Assembly (NCBI GenBank): GCA_023014485.1
Contig: JAJOZX010003222.1
Coordinates: forward strand, 1 to 64,000
Origin: Bathynomus jamesi
Lineage: Eukaryota > Arthropoda > Malacostraca > Isopoda > Cirolanidae
Direction of reading: 5' to 3'
DNA: 64,000 bases
In this document: in pieces, positions 11,284 to 21,755 of the stretch
Layout of the letters: the number at the start of each line of letters is the position of its first letter
Numbering within the stretch: the first letter of the stretch is position 1
Translations under genes and position numbers: made by a program
Notes under the pieces: generated by a model
The model's input: only the letters and a program-made list of their open reading frames with translations
Databases searched by the model: none
What the model was told of the DNA's origin: nothing

Positions 11284-11372
11284 GACCTTCTTAATGGTCT
11301 CTGCCTTTCTAGAATGTTCCTTACCTTTCCTGGATTGTTTTCTTACTCACTTTTGTTCATTCTTTTTTCTGT

Positions 11373-11417
11373 ATCCACCCGAAGAGGATGCCAATGGGCA
11401 TCGAAACTGTTGTGGAA
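11373..11417 (+). ncRNA. Hammerhead-like motif variant in PLE tail
   Basis: The order is stem I strand TCCAC, core-like CCGAAGA (11379-11385, with U4 replaced by C), one extra G, stem II GATGCC-AATG-GGCATC (6 perfect pairs), GAAA (403-406 within the 11400 block), then GTGGA pairing back to stem I. It has the same architecture as the other PLE motifs, but the core substitution and an irregular stem III make activity doubtful. A mirror copy is in the left arm near 10340-10385. Confidence 0.4.
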
Positions 11418-11463
11418 ATACTGTAAACTCCGTCTATTAGTGTGGGTTTTATTGTCACATTTC

Positions 11464-11675
11464 GACCTCCACATAAAAAAGTGAGGTTTTCATTTTTATT
11501 CGGTAACGTGAGAAATCTTCAACATACAAAAGATACGCCTAAATACCAATGTCTGTAGCGATCAAATGAATGCTGCAGTTAGGAAGCGTTCTTTCCAAAG
11601 GAGAGAGTAGGCGAGTCACGTGACGCTCTTTTTATTGCCGCGCACCATACAGTGGGCGGGGCCTAGATTTTCTTC

Positions 11676-11676
<1 letters not shown>
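11464..11676. other. Polinton 1 intergenic region
   Basis: Noncoding. The block GTGGGCGGGGCCTA at 11652-11665 corresponds inverted to TAAGCTCCGCCCAC at 63320-63340 in copy 2. This marks it as the conserved gap between the end of PolB and the unknown gene, and a possible promoter for the latter. Confidence 0.4.
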
Positions 11677-11728
<52 letters not shown>

Positions 11729-11848
11729 GGGAGAAAATGAAACGCTAACTGAAATATAAACTTATTTAAAACAAATAATATGTAAACAAATAAATAAACT
11801 GTAAAAAGTTGTCAACAAATAAATAAATTCTAAAGCAAACAATATACA

Positions 11849-11911
<63 letters not shown>
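11677..11911. repeat. (CA)n and (TA)n microsatellites
   Basis: (CA)n at 11677-11727 and two TA tracts at 11855-11911, separated by AT-rich sequence with no gene. Confidence 0.9.
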
Positions 11912-11912
<1 letters not shown>

Positions 11913-11929
11913 CAACTATTTATGTCCCA

Positions 11930-14900
11930 CGGTATCCAAAGGCAAAGTATCGTAGGTGCTCGACACCTGGTAATGTTTCCTGTATATATTTCGACACATC
12001 TTCGTGCTTCTAAGTTCCTTCACTCCCCTCAACTTCTGTGCACGAAATTTATGAATTCTTACAAACAAGTGTGGGGTGGTTGGACACCCTCGTCTCCATC
12101 ATCATCAACATGTAAAGTAACCAGATCTTTCAGCGAGTTAAAGTTAACGATCAGACGGTTTGCGCGATTCAGAGTGATGCCCTTAGCTTTCACGATATAT
12201 TTATGCTCCTCTCCCACCCTCACACGTACCCCTTAAGTTTTTGGTCCTGTTGAGACAAAAGAATCGGAGTATGCATTGTTTCCGTACTCGTCCTTGATCT
12301 CATCAGCCAGATCTAGAAATTCTCCAATTGGGAGCATATACTCGCCTTCTTTTGTCTGTATCTGCGTACAGAACCCGTCGTCCAAGAGAATACAACAGAT
12401 GCCATAGTTTAATGGGCACGTAGGGCGTTGTAAAGCTGGCTACGAAAACGTTTGTAACACACGATGTATCCGTTGTCATCTCTGTTTTATTGTACCTTAT
12501 TATGTATTACCGACATTTGTGATTTCCATACTTCTTTATCATTGGGTTAGCATAGTCCCATCCCTAATCGTAACTAGTGACTAGATGAACATTCCCAATG
12601 TCTGTATTCTGTGCGAATTTCCACCCACAAACTATTAAGTGCCAATTTTGAACTAAAGCGCTTGCCAGTATTGCGCGCAACTTGTTCCCGATCAAGCTTA
12701 AGCCCTTCATGTTCGCGGTAACGTTGTATATACTCCGATTTTTCATTTTCAGTATCCTGAGGCCTTTACCTTGTCCTTCAAAAAATTATTTATTTATGGG
12801 ATAATGAGATTGGGGAGTTTTTTGGAACCTCCATACCTCATAAATCTTCACTATTCTGTATCCGTGATGAACGGCTAGACCCAATTCGGAGCTAGTGAAG
12901 ACGCCACTAATCTTCCTCTGGTTATCTGTGTGATTAAAAGCCACGATGTTCTCCTGTGCGCACTTCACGCAGAGGAAGAACATAAGCTTGTGACCTAGGA
13001 CATTGTGCAAGATAGGCATCCATAAATCGGCCGGAGGAAATTCATCAACAAAGGAGAGGCTAAAATAGTTCTACTTCAAGTTAACCGAGAAGTCTTCGAT
13101 GCTAGGTATGTCAGGACCCACAAGTTTTTCAGGAGCGCCTACAGGGTACGGATTGTTCTTCATTACATAGCGAAATCAAAGTAGTGGAGTTTCACACCCT
13201 CCGTAGGTGGGAAGTAGAGCGTGAAGGATTTTGTGTGACCTCCAAACAAACTATCCCCGCATTTGAGAGGATCCACTACCATTGAATGACGGATGGCGAC
13301 TATTTCTTCACGGTCGCAGCCATCGGTATCAACCAATGCATCATATTCAAGCAGAAACTTATAAGCTGAACACGGGTGCGGTTCCATACAAAGCTATCAG
13401 CAGGAGATCTGCCGTGTATATCTCCTGTAACGGCACCAATGTGGGGATCCTCACTTATCCCATCCCCGAAAAACGCGACCGTTGATCTTAACAACCACCT
13501 CTTCCATATTTCGGGCAGGCTTTATGTATACACCCGTCATCTGTTGTAGGTGTGTGATCCAGTTAATAGCCTTATACCCATAACTACGCGATCTGTTACG
13601 CGGAATGACAGGTAGTGTATCTTTTGGCATAAAATTATTTTTGAATACGGTGAAACAATGACGCAATCGTGGTTGCAACTTGTAGCGGGTCACAACTAAA
13701 CCGGGCTTTGTACATCGTTCTGTAGGCCTGGAAACATACACTAAACACACATACATTTTTCATCTGCTATATTGTATGGATTGTTGTCGTTAAAACTATT
13801 TAGTACCTATCAAAGTCTTCCTGCTCACATGCATTCATACTATCATAGTTAAAGTAGTGTTTAGGTGAGGGCCCTAAGTAATTTAAAGTGTCTTTAGTAA
13901 GGAAAGTATAAGGGAAATACTCTCTTGAAACTTCAGCGTTCACTCACATAACCTTGGGTAGTTTAGCTAATTTACACGGTGTAAATAATAATGTATCTTT
14001 AAACTGCATATTATTCTTAGTTGCCTTTGAACAAGTTTGTTCCATCTTTTTAAGGGGTCACCCGTGAATATCTCTGATGACTCGTATTCAAGTAGTTCCT
14101 TATAAAGAAACGGGGTATCACGTTTTGCACCGTTATGTGCAAGAATATACACAATAATTTTTTTAACTGAATCGATAGCTTAAGAATATAGTCCACAAAG
14201 AGTCGTCTTGAATGGGTTTGTCCATTTACCACAATTGCTACAATCATTAAACTCAACGCTTATATAATCGTCACAAATGGTATTACTAACGAGGAAGTGC
14301 GGTATAACCTCTTTTTTTCGGGGTCCATGTAGGTTTCTATGACGTAGCATACAATTATACAAGGTTTATTTTTTTGTTTGGTTCCTTTCATATAAAATAC
14401 AGACCCTGGCCAAATTATTAGACTCAGTGGCTGAAATTTTTTTTTTAATGAAACAACCTATATTTTTTCCATTTTATATTTATTTTTACGTATATTAGGA
14501 ACTTCTAAATTATTTGCTACGTTCTTTTTAACATAATGTGTGAGTGTAGATGTAAGCGTCAGTCTTGAAGGGGTGGGGCAACGATGGAATGTGGTGATAG
14601 GGAAATCTAGCCTCGCACGTCATCTGTAACGCCTTGTGTTGTTTACCATTTATTTCAGTTTCAAAGCACTCTTTACACTGATTGGATGTTGTTTCACAAA
14701 GAAGCTTAAATTTGCTTCAATTAATATACTTGTTTATGCTCTACTATTGTTTAGTGTGTGAAATTTTAACTGTACCGTGCTACTTTTCAGATTTGTAGAG
14801 TTATTTTCTTTGTTCTTGTTCTAACTGATAATATGGGCCGATTGTGTGATATTACGCCACGTAAATAGGCGCAGATTAGTGGTTTATTGATTGCCGATAC

Positions 14901-16613
14901 TTTTTCACAAAGAGAGATAGCGCGTGAACTCAATGTGTCTCAATCAAGTGTCCGAAGAATCTCGTTAGTCTAGACTCTAGTCAGTCTCGTCAGTAAGTCT
15001 AATAATTTGGACAGGGTCTGTACATGCTTTACACTATCTGCTTTATATATTTCGTGGCACATAGAGCAATTAATTTCATCGCATCTATGCTTGAACGCGT
15101 CCCAATCATTCATTGTATGAAACATGCCACACGCACGTACCATTTGTTTTATGGAAATTATAACATATATTACTGAAAAACATGCGCCTACATACATCAC
15201 AATCTCTCTTCTCAGCTTTAACCGGCTTTCGCATCTAGGGCTTTTACATTGGCTACAAACCATATGGCAATCCTTACAATGTTTTAGCAGATCATTCGTG
15301 AACTCTAGACATCCCTTACACAGATCATGGTGCCTGCCATACTTACGGATTTTATCATAATTCACGTGAAGAGTGCTTATATTGCGAATGGGGAGATACG
15401 TTCTCCCCGTCAATCCTAAAATAAGTAGAGGCTTTGTACCGTCTCTAACACAGCTTTTAAAAACATACACAGTCCTACGACGATCATCCAAACCAAATAC
15501 AACTAACGCACTCCAATCTTCCGCTCAACCATTCTCAACTCTTCAGGACCCATATCACAGTCAAAATCAATCCCGTAATCTGTGGTTAGTTTACTTGCAC
15601 GCTGTACAACTGTCTGCAACCACATTTAAATATTAGTCATGTTTAACACAATAAACATGTGGGCCAGGATTAGTGCTATAAAGCCACATCCACGTTCGAG
15701 ATTAGTGTGCCTTTTGTATATTTGGTAGCTGCTAAAGTTAAGTGTGTAAGGTGTGACCGTATGTCCCACAACACGGAAAACGTGGTCTGTTTCGATCGTG
15801 AAGTTCTCCAAGTTAAACTCTGTCCTGTCCTGTTTTGGGTAACATCCATTATACGCTTCAAAATATAATCAATATCTTCTGCAAGAAGACGTTTGTACGG
15901 TATTACTATCCAAAATTCGTTTCTATCACCTCATCTGACCCGAACCCGAGAGCCAGCCTTGTCCTGGACTCGCGCCCCTCACTACCCTGAAGAGGAAACT
16001 CCACAATACGCTCAACTACACGGCGCAGACCATGTTCGACACCGTTGCTATTCGCGGTTCGCGGACTAACCCTGACTGCGTAGCGATTTCTCACAAGCGC
16101 ATGGGTGGGAGCAACGTTGAGCACCATCTCGAATGATACCCCACCGTCTACAGACTGAGGCATTGCTTATGAGTTGGAGGGTATAGCGGGAGGGGATACT
16201 GAACGGGGATAAGTGGAGGTAATTTCATTTGTAGAAGGGGATACTGTAGGGGATATAGCGTAATACATGGAGGGCTGAGGCTCTGCATCATTTTCAGAAC
16301 TTACTGGTACCCTAACACTCGATACGTTCGTAGGGAATTTTTCACGCTTACATACCATATCCGCCGCAGAGGACGTTTCTGCTTCGCGTCTCTCGTCCTC
16401 GTGTCTCCTTCTTTTAGGATTCGACGGCATTGGGATGTTGTCGGTGTTGATGGAAAGTGGAGTTCCGGAACGGTAACGGATACAGGGCTGGAGGTTGGCA
16501 CGCTATTGCCGTGAGCACAGTCTAGTGCCTCAGTAATCACAACCTCGTCGTCATCATCATCATCATCCACGACACATGGTTGCTGAGACCCGCCGGTGCC
16601 GTCATTCACGGAT
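11930..16613 (-). pseudogene. Maverick/Polinton protein-primed DNA polymerase B, copy 1
   Basis: Minus-strand fragments colinear with copy 2 (59152-63237). N-terminal region: FRVVGHTVTPYTLNFSS (15720-15790), MDDRRRTVYVFKS (15491), then a Cys/His-rich putative zinc-binding stretch, HHDLCKGCLEF to CKSPRCE (about 15340-15240). Exonuclease: the copy 2 Exo I sequence YDIET reads YVIET here (near 14330), losing its Asp. Exo II-like AHNGAKRDTPF is at 14140-14110. The motif A region near 13180 is deleted after YFDFAM. The frame is split by many frameshifts and by the Tc1-like insertion at 14400-14966. The family replicates linear DNA using a protein primer. Clearly inactive. Confidence 0.8.
14400..14966 (+). 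mobile_element. Truncated Tc1-like transposon inside PolB
   Basis: It starts immediately after a TA (14398-14399) with CAGACCCTGGCCAAATTATT, a Tc1-like terminal sequence. At 14834 it encodes MGRLCDITPRK, a stop, then FSQREIARELNVSQSSVRRI, a paired-type helix-turn-helix N-terminus of a Tc1-like transposase. The DDE domain and right end are missing. The Polinton PolB sequence resumes at about 14970. Confidence 0.75.
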
Positions 16614-16711
16614 CTGAAGAAGAAAATAAGGTTAACAAGTATAAAGAGCAGATCTTAATTTTTTTATATATATTTCGTAAAGACAACGTTTAAGAGTGTG
16701 TTGCATTAGAG
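16614..16711. promoter_or_regulatory. Divergent PolB/ATPase intergenic region, copy 1
   Basis: About 100 bp separate the minus-strand PolB-side frame from the plus-strand ATPase. On the PolB side a 3' splice site, TTTTCTTCTTCAG before ATCCGTGAATGACG, is conserved in copy 2 (TTTTCTTCTTCCACAG before AACCGTGAATGACG, 59152). PolB transcripts may therefore start further away and be spliced. No TATA box is obvious. Confidence 0.4.
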
Positions 16712-17339
16712 TTGGAATCTGTAAAAAAATTCCGGTTAACAAGCCCTTCTACATTCATCATATCTGGCCCTACAGGATGTGGTAAAACCGTGTTTATGCT
16801 TAAAATCATTAAAGATAAGGACGAACTATTCTCAAATTCTGTACATAAAGTTATATGGTGTTATTCGACATACCAAGCCGTATTCTCCGAATCCCAAGAT
16901 ATTATTTTCTTTCACAAAGGTGTTTTTTATGCTAGCTCGATAAAGGGTGAGCAGCGCACGGTTATTATAATTGACGATCTCATATTAGAAATGGATAAAA
17001 CATTTCCGAGACATTTACAGTATTCTCCCACCATCTTAACATAAGCGAGTTCTCCATCAATCAGAATCTATTTTTCAATAAGAGATACATGAGTAATGTA
17101 TCGCTAAGTACACAATATCTAGTCTTATTCGCGCAGCGTCGAGACGAATCGCAAATTGGAGTATTACCCAATCAAATGTTACCGAATGAGCGTAAAGAGT
17201 TTTAGGACGATTATAAAGAAGCTACAAGTCGACGTTACGGATATTTGATTTGTGACCTTCACCCGCGAAACACGTTTAGGGTGCTTCTAAGAACTAATAT
17301 ATTTCCAAATGAGGCTGAAACAGCATATATTCTAGAATG
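16712..17339 (+). pseudogene. Polinton FtsK/HerA-type packaging ATPase, copy 1
   Basis: The Walker A GPTGCGKT (near 16769-16792) is intact, and the Walker B-like VIIIDDLI lies about 70 codons later. Downstream, SINQNLFFNKRYMSNVSLST and DLHPRNTFRVLLRTNIF match copy 2. Stops at 17041-17043 (with a frame change) and 17203-17205 interrupt it. This family of A32-like ATPases pumps DNA into capsids in Polintons and related viruses. It is the first gene rightward of the divergent region. Confidence 0.8.
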
Positions 17340-17403
17340 ACGAAGAGGTTAAAGAAATAACGTGAATTAATAAAAATCTATCACGTACTGCCGCGAACTG
17401 TCA

Positions 17404-17660
17404 AATACCTCTTTGTTAAAAATATTGACACTGACTTTTTAAAATGCATCAGTGAAATCTCTCTTAACGTTATAAAATGCAATTTACCAATTAAACCCCC
17501 TCAGAATTTAATTTTACGTCGTTATAAGAACATAGTACGTGCACTCGCTCGTAAAAGACAAACTGTGGGAAAGAGAAAGCGAATTATTGTACAAAGAGGA
17601 GGTTCATTCCTCCCTATCTTATTTTCAGTTTTGGGGCCTTTATTCTCTAGTATAATATAA
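17404..17660 (+). pseudogene. Short pX-like virion protein, copy 1
   Basis: A frame with LFVKNIDTDFLKCI, a basic stretch RKRQTVGKRKRIIVQRGGSF and a hydrophobic C-terminus LPILFSVLGPL. It is followed after one base by the next gene start at 17660. The intact equivalent in copy 2 is 83 codons (58117-58368). A short basic protein ending in a hydrophobic helix is common next to the ATPase in Polinton-like genomes and recalls adenovirus pX/pVI-type peptides. That comparison is inference. The presumed start near 17337 is followed by an early TAA. Confidence 0.5.
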
Positions 17661-18356
17661 TGAAGAAAGTGGTCGTGACTCCACACAAGATGTATTTTTC
17701 ACTACAAAATAAAAAGAGTCAAGACTCGGTTCTAGAATCCAGTAAAAACAGACTTAAAAGAATGGAAAGCGAACTGGTGAACTGCGAAACAGCGAAAGAA
17801 AAGAATTTTATGACGAGAAGCCGTTCAGAAATTTCTTCATGAGTATGAAAATTATAAAAAACCTGTGGAGTTCCCCGTAGTCATCAGTGATGGGAGCGAT
17901 GCAAATCGTGGTGAGACTAGAGATCAGCAAACAAAGAACCATTGCTCGAGTTCGGTACATCTTTAGCATGTATTAAAAAATAGCCTCCCTCATACTTTGA
18001 GGAATAAAGGCTTAAACCTTTATAGTCTGTTGAGTGATTACCCCGTTATACATTGGTCCGATATTAGTGAGGTAGTCGTTGAAGGGGCAAAAGTTCAGGG
18101 TTCGAATATTATTGATATCGTACAGGATTTGGTAAGAAAGTGGGATAGACCCTCTCCACCAGGATGGCTTCACATTACGTTGAGGTTACGGCAAATACAC
18201 ATAAAAAACGCTGATAGGGAACCAGAACAGATTAAAAGACTTAGGGCAAACAATGCATGTGCCACAGCAGAGCACGCCTTCGCCTACGGTGGTAAGATCT
18301 CTGCAGAAGAAGAAGAGGCCAACGAGCAACGCACAACCCTACTCGCGACCCTCTAA
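17660..18356 (+). pseudogene. Conserved two-part Polinton protein, copy 1
   Basis: It begins MKKVVVTPHKMYFSLQ (17660). The frame breaks at 17842, then resumes at 17997 with RNKGLNLYSLLSDYP, VVVEGAKVQGSNIIDIVQDL and GWLHITLRLRQI. Copy 2 (57373-58117) has the same two halves: an N-terminal coiled-coil-like RLKRMESEL region and a C-terminal GSNI-DIV-DLVRKWDRP region. I recall similar proteins of unknown function next to Polinton-like elements in invertebrate genomes but cannot name a family. It lies between the pX-like gene and the integrase. Confidence 0.55.
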
Positions 18357-18389
18357 AATACGCAAATGGTTAACATATTAAGAAAAACT

Positions 18390-18663
18390 TTAGCTTCCGC
18401 CAGAATTGTTCACTCTGAGGAAGGGCAAGCTTTTCACTCCACCTTAGACCTACAGTTTAACGTGGAATTCGAATAATGCCCCACCAGCAGCCTAGCGTTT
18501 TAACCACTAGGCCACCCAGGGTACCCATTTATCTACCAACCACTTTCTTTTTTTGTGGAAGGATGAACAGCCGAGTTTTGTTGCGCGCCGGCTGCCGTCA
18601 CCGGGTCTCGATCCCGGGCCGATGGATTCGTAGACAGCGACGCTAACCACTACACCACCGAGG
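18390..18663 (-). mobile_element. Dimeric tRNA-derived SINE, copy 2
   Basis: Same organisation as 4710-4983: two tRNA-like modules with A/B-box-like motifs read on the minus strand, then the tail. Inserted in Polinton 1 between the two-part gene and the integrase. There are only small differences from copy 1, such as an extra CAC in GTCACCGGG. Confidence 0.7.
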
Positions 18664-18669
18664 CACATT

Positions 18670-19710
18670 ATTACAATATTTCTACTCCAGCTTCTTACTG
18701 GGGAATTAATAAATTAATAGACTGTACAGAGCGAGAGCTTTGAGTGGTTTCAGGGCTTTGAGGACTTTGGTGACTTTGAGAAAAAAGATGTTGAGAAATT
18801 TTTGCGTGAGCAGGACACCTATACACGTCATAAACCGGTGAGAAGAAGGCTTAACACTGCCAAGGCAGTTGCCACTTCCATTGATTCGACTTGGCAAAGT
18901 GATTTAGCTGACACGCAAAGGTATTCGGTGTATAATGATGACACCGTCACATACTATTTATAATCGATGTGTTCTCTAGGTATTTATGGCTAATATCTCT
19001 TAAAAATAAATCGCCTGAAACAAAACCAATGATGCAAAAGGAAAACCGGATCCCCGGTTATTTCTGTACTGATTTGGGGAAAGAATTAAGAGGCCGAGCT
19101 TTTTAAGGCATGTTGACAGAGTTTAATATCAGTTATTACACATCCCATTCAGTGCATAAGGCATCTTTAATCGAATGAATGGAACGTACCATAAAGGAAC
19201 GCATACATCGCTATTTCACACATAAAAACACGTAGAGATACAGGGACATTCTGGCATCATCCGACAACGTTCACACCACCGTATAATTGGCACATCACCT
19301 AACGAGATTTTAAAAAGGTACGCATACAGAGCCTGAGGTGAGAAAAGATAGTCGCAGAGCATCACAACGCACTGTGTATTTAAAAAAAATGATTATTTAA
19401 GACTGTCGCGTTCGAGGAATAAATTCGCGAAAGAATTTGAGCAAGAGTCGACTCAGGAGATTCTTAAAATTGCCTAAAGACGAAGTGATGATGTATTACG
19501 TTGAATATTTGAATTGTGAAGAAATTGAGGGTGGCCTTTATGGCGAGAAACTGCAGAAAGTGACATTTAATTTACGAATAAAATATGTTTAAAATTGAAA
19601 ATTTTAAGAACCAAAGGTACAAGAATGAGAAAAGTGTATCTGGTAAAGTGACTAGGGTACCCGGAAATCTTCAACACCTATATAAAAGCCGATGCAATAA
19701 TGAAACATAA
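18670..19710 (+). pseudogene. Polinton retroviral-type integrase with chromodomain, copy 1
   Basis: Degraded frames on the plus strand match copy 2 (56345-57358). Around 18880-18990 are STWQSDLADTQRYSVYND and then DVFSRYLWLI. Around 19060-19140 are PGYFCTDLGKEL and LTEFNISYYTS. Near 19480-19660 is the chromodomain-like C-terminus ending near VTRVPGNLQ. Integrases of this family (rve fold, DDE) insert the linear Polinton DNA and usually carry a C-terminal chromodomain. Numerous frameshifts and stops. Confidence 0.7.
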
Positions 19711-19722
19711 ATAGTATACAAC

Positions 19723-20008
19723 ATGTCGCCTAACCACTTCTACATCACACTGCTTTCCTCTGCCTCTTTGTCTGTCCATCCTAACAACACCCTGCCCAAC
19801 TTTAAAACAGAGTTGCATAGGCCCATCGATTTGGAGCGTGAATGATACGAAGTTGGATTATGCGAATTTCAAGTGACCAGCAAACTTTTAAGTATTGATA
19901 AGAAATAACCCGTTTTTATGAGTCTTAGAAGTCGTGATGAATATGAAAAGGCAGGTGTAACTCGGGACGGTACTATGCGTTCATCCCAGAACTGGGGTGC
20001 ACAGTGTT
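19723..20008 (+). pseudogene. Penton-like minor capsid protein, 5' fragment
   Basis: Starts at ATG 19723 (MSPNHFYITLL) and runs into HPNNTLPNFKTELHRP and the YEVGLCE motif, with an internal stop. Colinear with 55470-56331 of copy 2. It is cut off at about 20008 by the (TA)n run and the hAT-like element, so the rest of the capsid module of copy 1 is missing here. Confidence 0.6.
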
Positions 20009-20013
20009 ATATA

Positions 20014-20050
<37 letters not shown>
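20009..20050. repeat. (TA)n microsatellite
   Basis: TA run at the junction of Polinton 1 and the hAT-like element. Confidence 0.9.
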
Positions 20051-20053
<3 letters not shown>

Positions 20054-20558
20054 GGTGTCTCTTATTTTAGAAGTGTTGATTTTTTTAGGTTGCGCCCCCT
20101 CAACCAGTTCCATTGGTTGAAAAAACATCACATATAAATTTTTTTTGGATTGAACAAATTTTAGAGGTCGCCCCCGCTTATTAAAGTTCATAAAATATAG
20201 CTATTATTTATGCAATTAATATTTCATCAAGAAATGCTCCAGATTATGTTGCAATTGTTTATTTGTCATCATTCAGTGTTCTGCTGTCATAAGTAAAAGG
20301 TGTGTAACTGTGTATCACTATACTTCTTTTTTGCTATTATCAGATAATAAACTATGTTATTATATTTTTCACAATTATTTATACTGATTTTGTTATTAGT
20401 GTTTGAAAAAAATTTAATGAATTTAATGAAAAAATTAGAATTTATGCTCTTATACACATATTATGAAGTTTTAAACAATGTTGCTATTTGTCACAAAGAA
20501 TTTAATTTAGTTCAATGGAAATTTTACCTGACATGTGTTTCATGATCTGTGTTTCTAT

Positions 20559-21509
20559 CAGTGGCGTCACTAGAGGGGTGCGGGGGGTTTTTGTGCAGTG
20601 TTTGAGCAGAAATTTATTATTTTTTATAAAAATATCCCTGTAGTTAGTTATAACAACAAAAACATTTTTCGTAAGCCCAGCTTACATGTATCAATATACC
20701 TACAAGGCTAAAACTCTATGCTAATTTACTTTTTGAACCTTCTAATGCGCTCCGGTCAGAGCTGTCATTATTACCCAATTACAATGACGCTTCGAATCAC
20801 GTGGTTTCGTCTGCACGCTCTACAAGCACGCGCTGTTGTTTTCGTTGCTGCTGGTGTTTTTATAGTCGCTGATTTTGTCAAATTTTCTGTTGTTTTAGCT
20901 ACAATATTGTGGTAATTAGTATTTGTGAACCTATATCAATAACTTTTTTGAGAATGAAGTAGTAATTAAAGGAAAAGAAGGAGAAAAATAAAAAAAGGCT
21001 TCCGCTCAGTTGTTGCAGCCTCTGTCTTTATGATGTTGCAGCCTCAAATTTATGAGTATATTTCCATATGCATTTGTCTACAACTTCTACATTATTTGGG
21101 CCGTTATTGATTATGCAAACCTAATCCATTAATGTATCTCATGTAACGGTAAAGTTTAACGTTAAAATGAACATAATTTTGATGTAGTTCTTAAACGTTT
21201 TTACTTCGAATTCTATTGTTTTCTTACCGAATTTTCACTTTAACCACATGAAACTATGTAAATGTAAATACATTTAGGCTGTGCGTATGATATTGTAATT
21301 TAAAGGAGTAATTTTAATTTTGCTAGTTGTTTATGTCACTACTATTGCCATTACATTCAGTGATATACGGGAATTACGATTTACGAGTAACATTAGTACA
21401 AAAAACATTACTAAGGATTCTGTATGGTCTGGTACGGGAGGAGGTCCATGGGGGGGGGTGACACCATGAGTTACCGCACTGGGTGACACCAACCCTAGTG
21501 ACGCCACTG
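20559..21509. mobile_element. Nested non-autonomous hAT-type element (951 bp)
   Basis: Ends CAGTGGCGTCACTAG (20559-20573) and, inverted, CAGTGGCGTCACTAG (21509-21495). Flanked by a perfect 7-bp direct repeat TTTCTAT (20552-20558 and 21510-21516). CAGTGGCG ends are typical of hAT elements. No transposase-like coding. It sits in the 5' region of the larger element, apparently within a 5' intron. Confidence 0.75.
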
Positions 21510-21755
21510 TTTCTATTTCCAATAAAATAGCAAAATATAAATTTCTACTACAAAAATATTTATTCCTTGTTTCTTAGATTAAAAAATAATAGGAATAATA
21601 ATTGAGAAAAATACGTTAGATTTATAAAATAGACCAAATTAACTTTGTCTACCAAATTTTTTTTTTTTTGTAATTTAAAAAAGTCAAAACAGTGATTTAG
21701 CCCTGCTCTACAAAACCATAACACTACATTAATATTTTGTTTTCTTATTTTGCAG

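Larger units (their letters stand above)
10297..11463 (+). mobile_element. Penelope-like element inserted in Polinton 1
   Basis: A plus-strand PLE body (10449-11283) with its 3' tail (11310-11463) also present in inverted form at the left end (10298-10430). Shared words in the two arms include CACACTAATAGACGGAGTTT. Paired or inverted terminal sequences of this kind are usual for Penelope-like elements. The insertion separates the unknown gene at 9770 from the rest of the Polinton. Confidence 0.75.
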
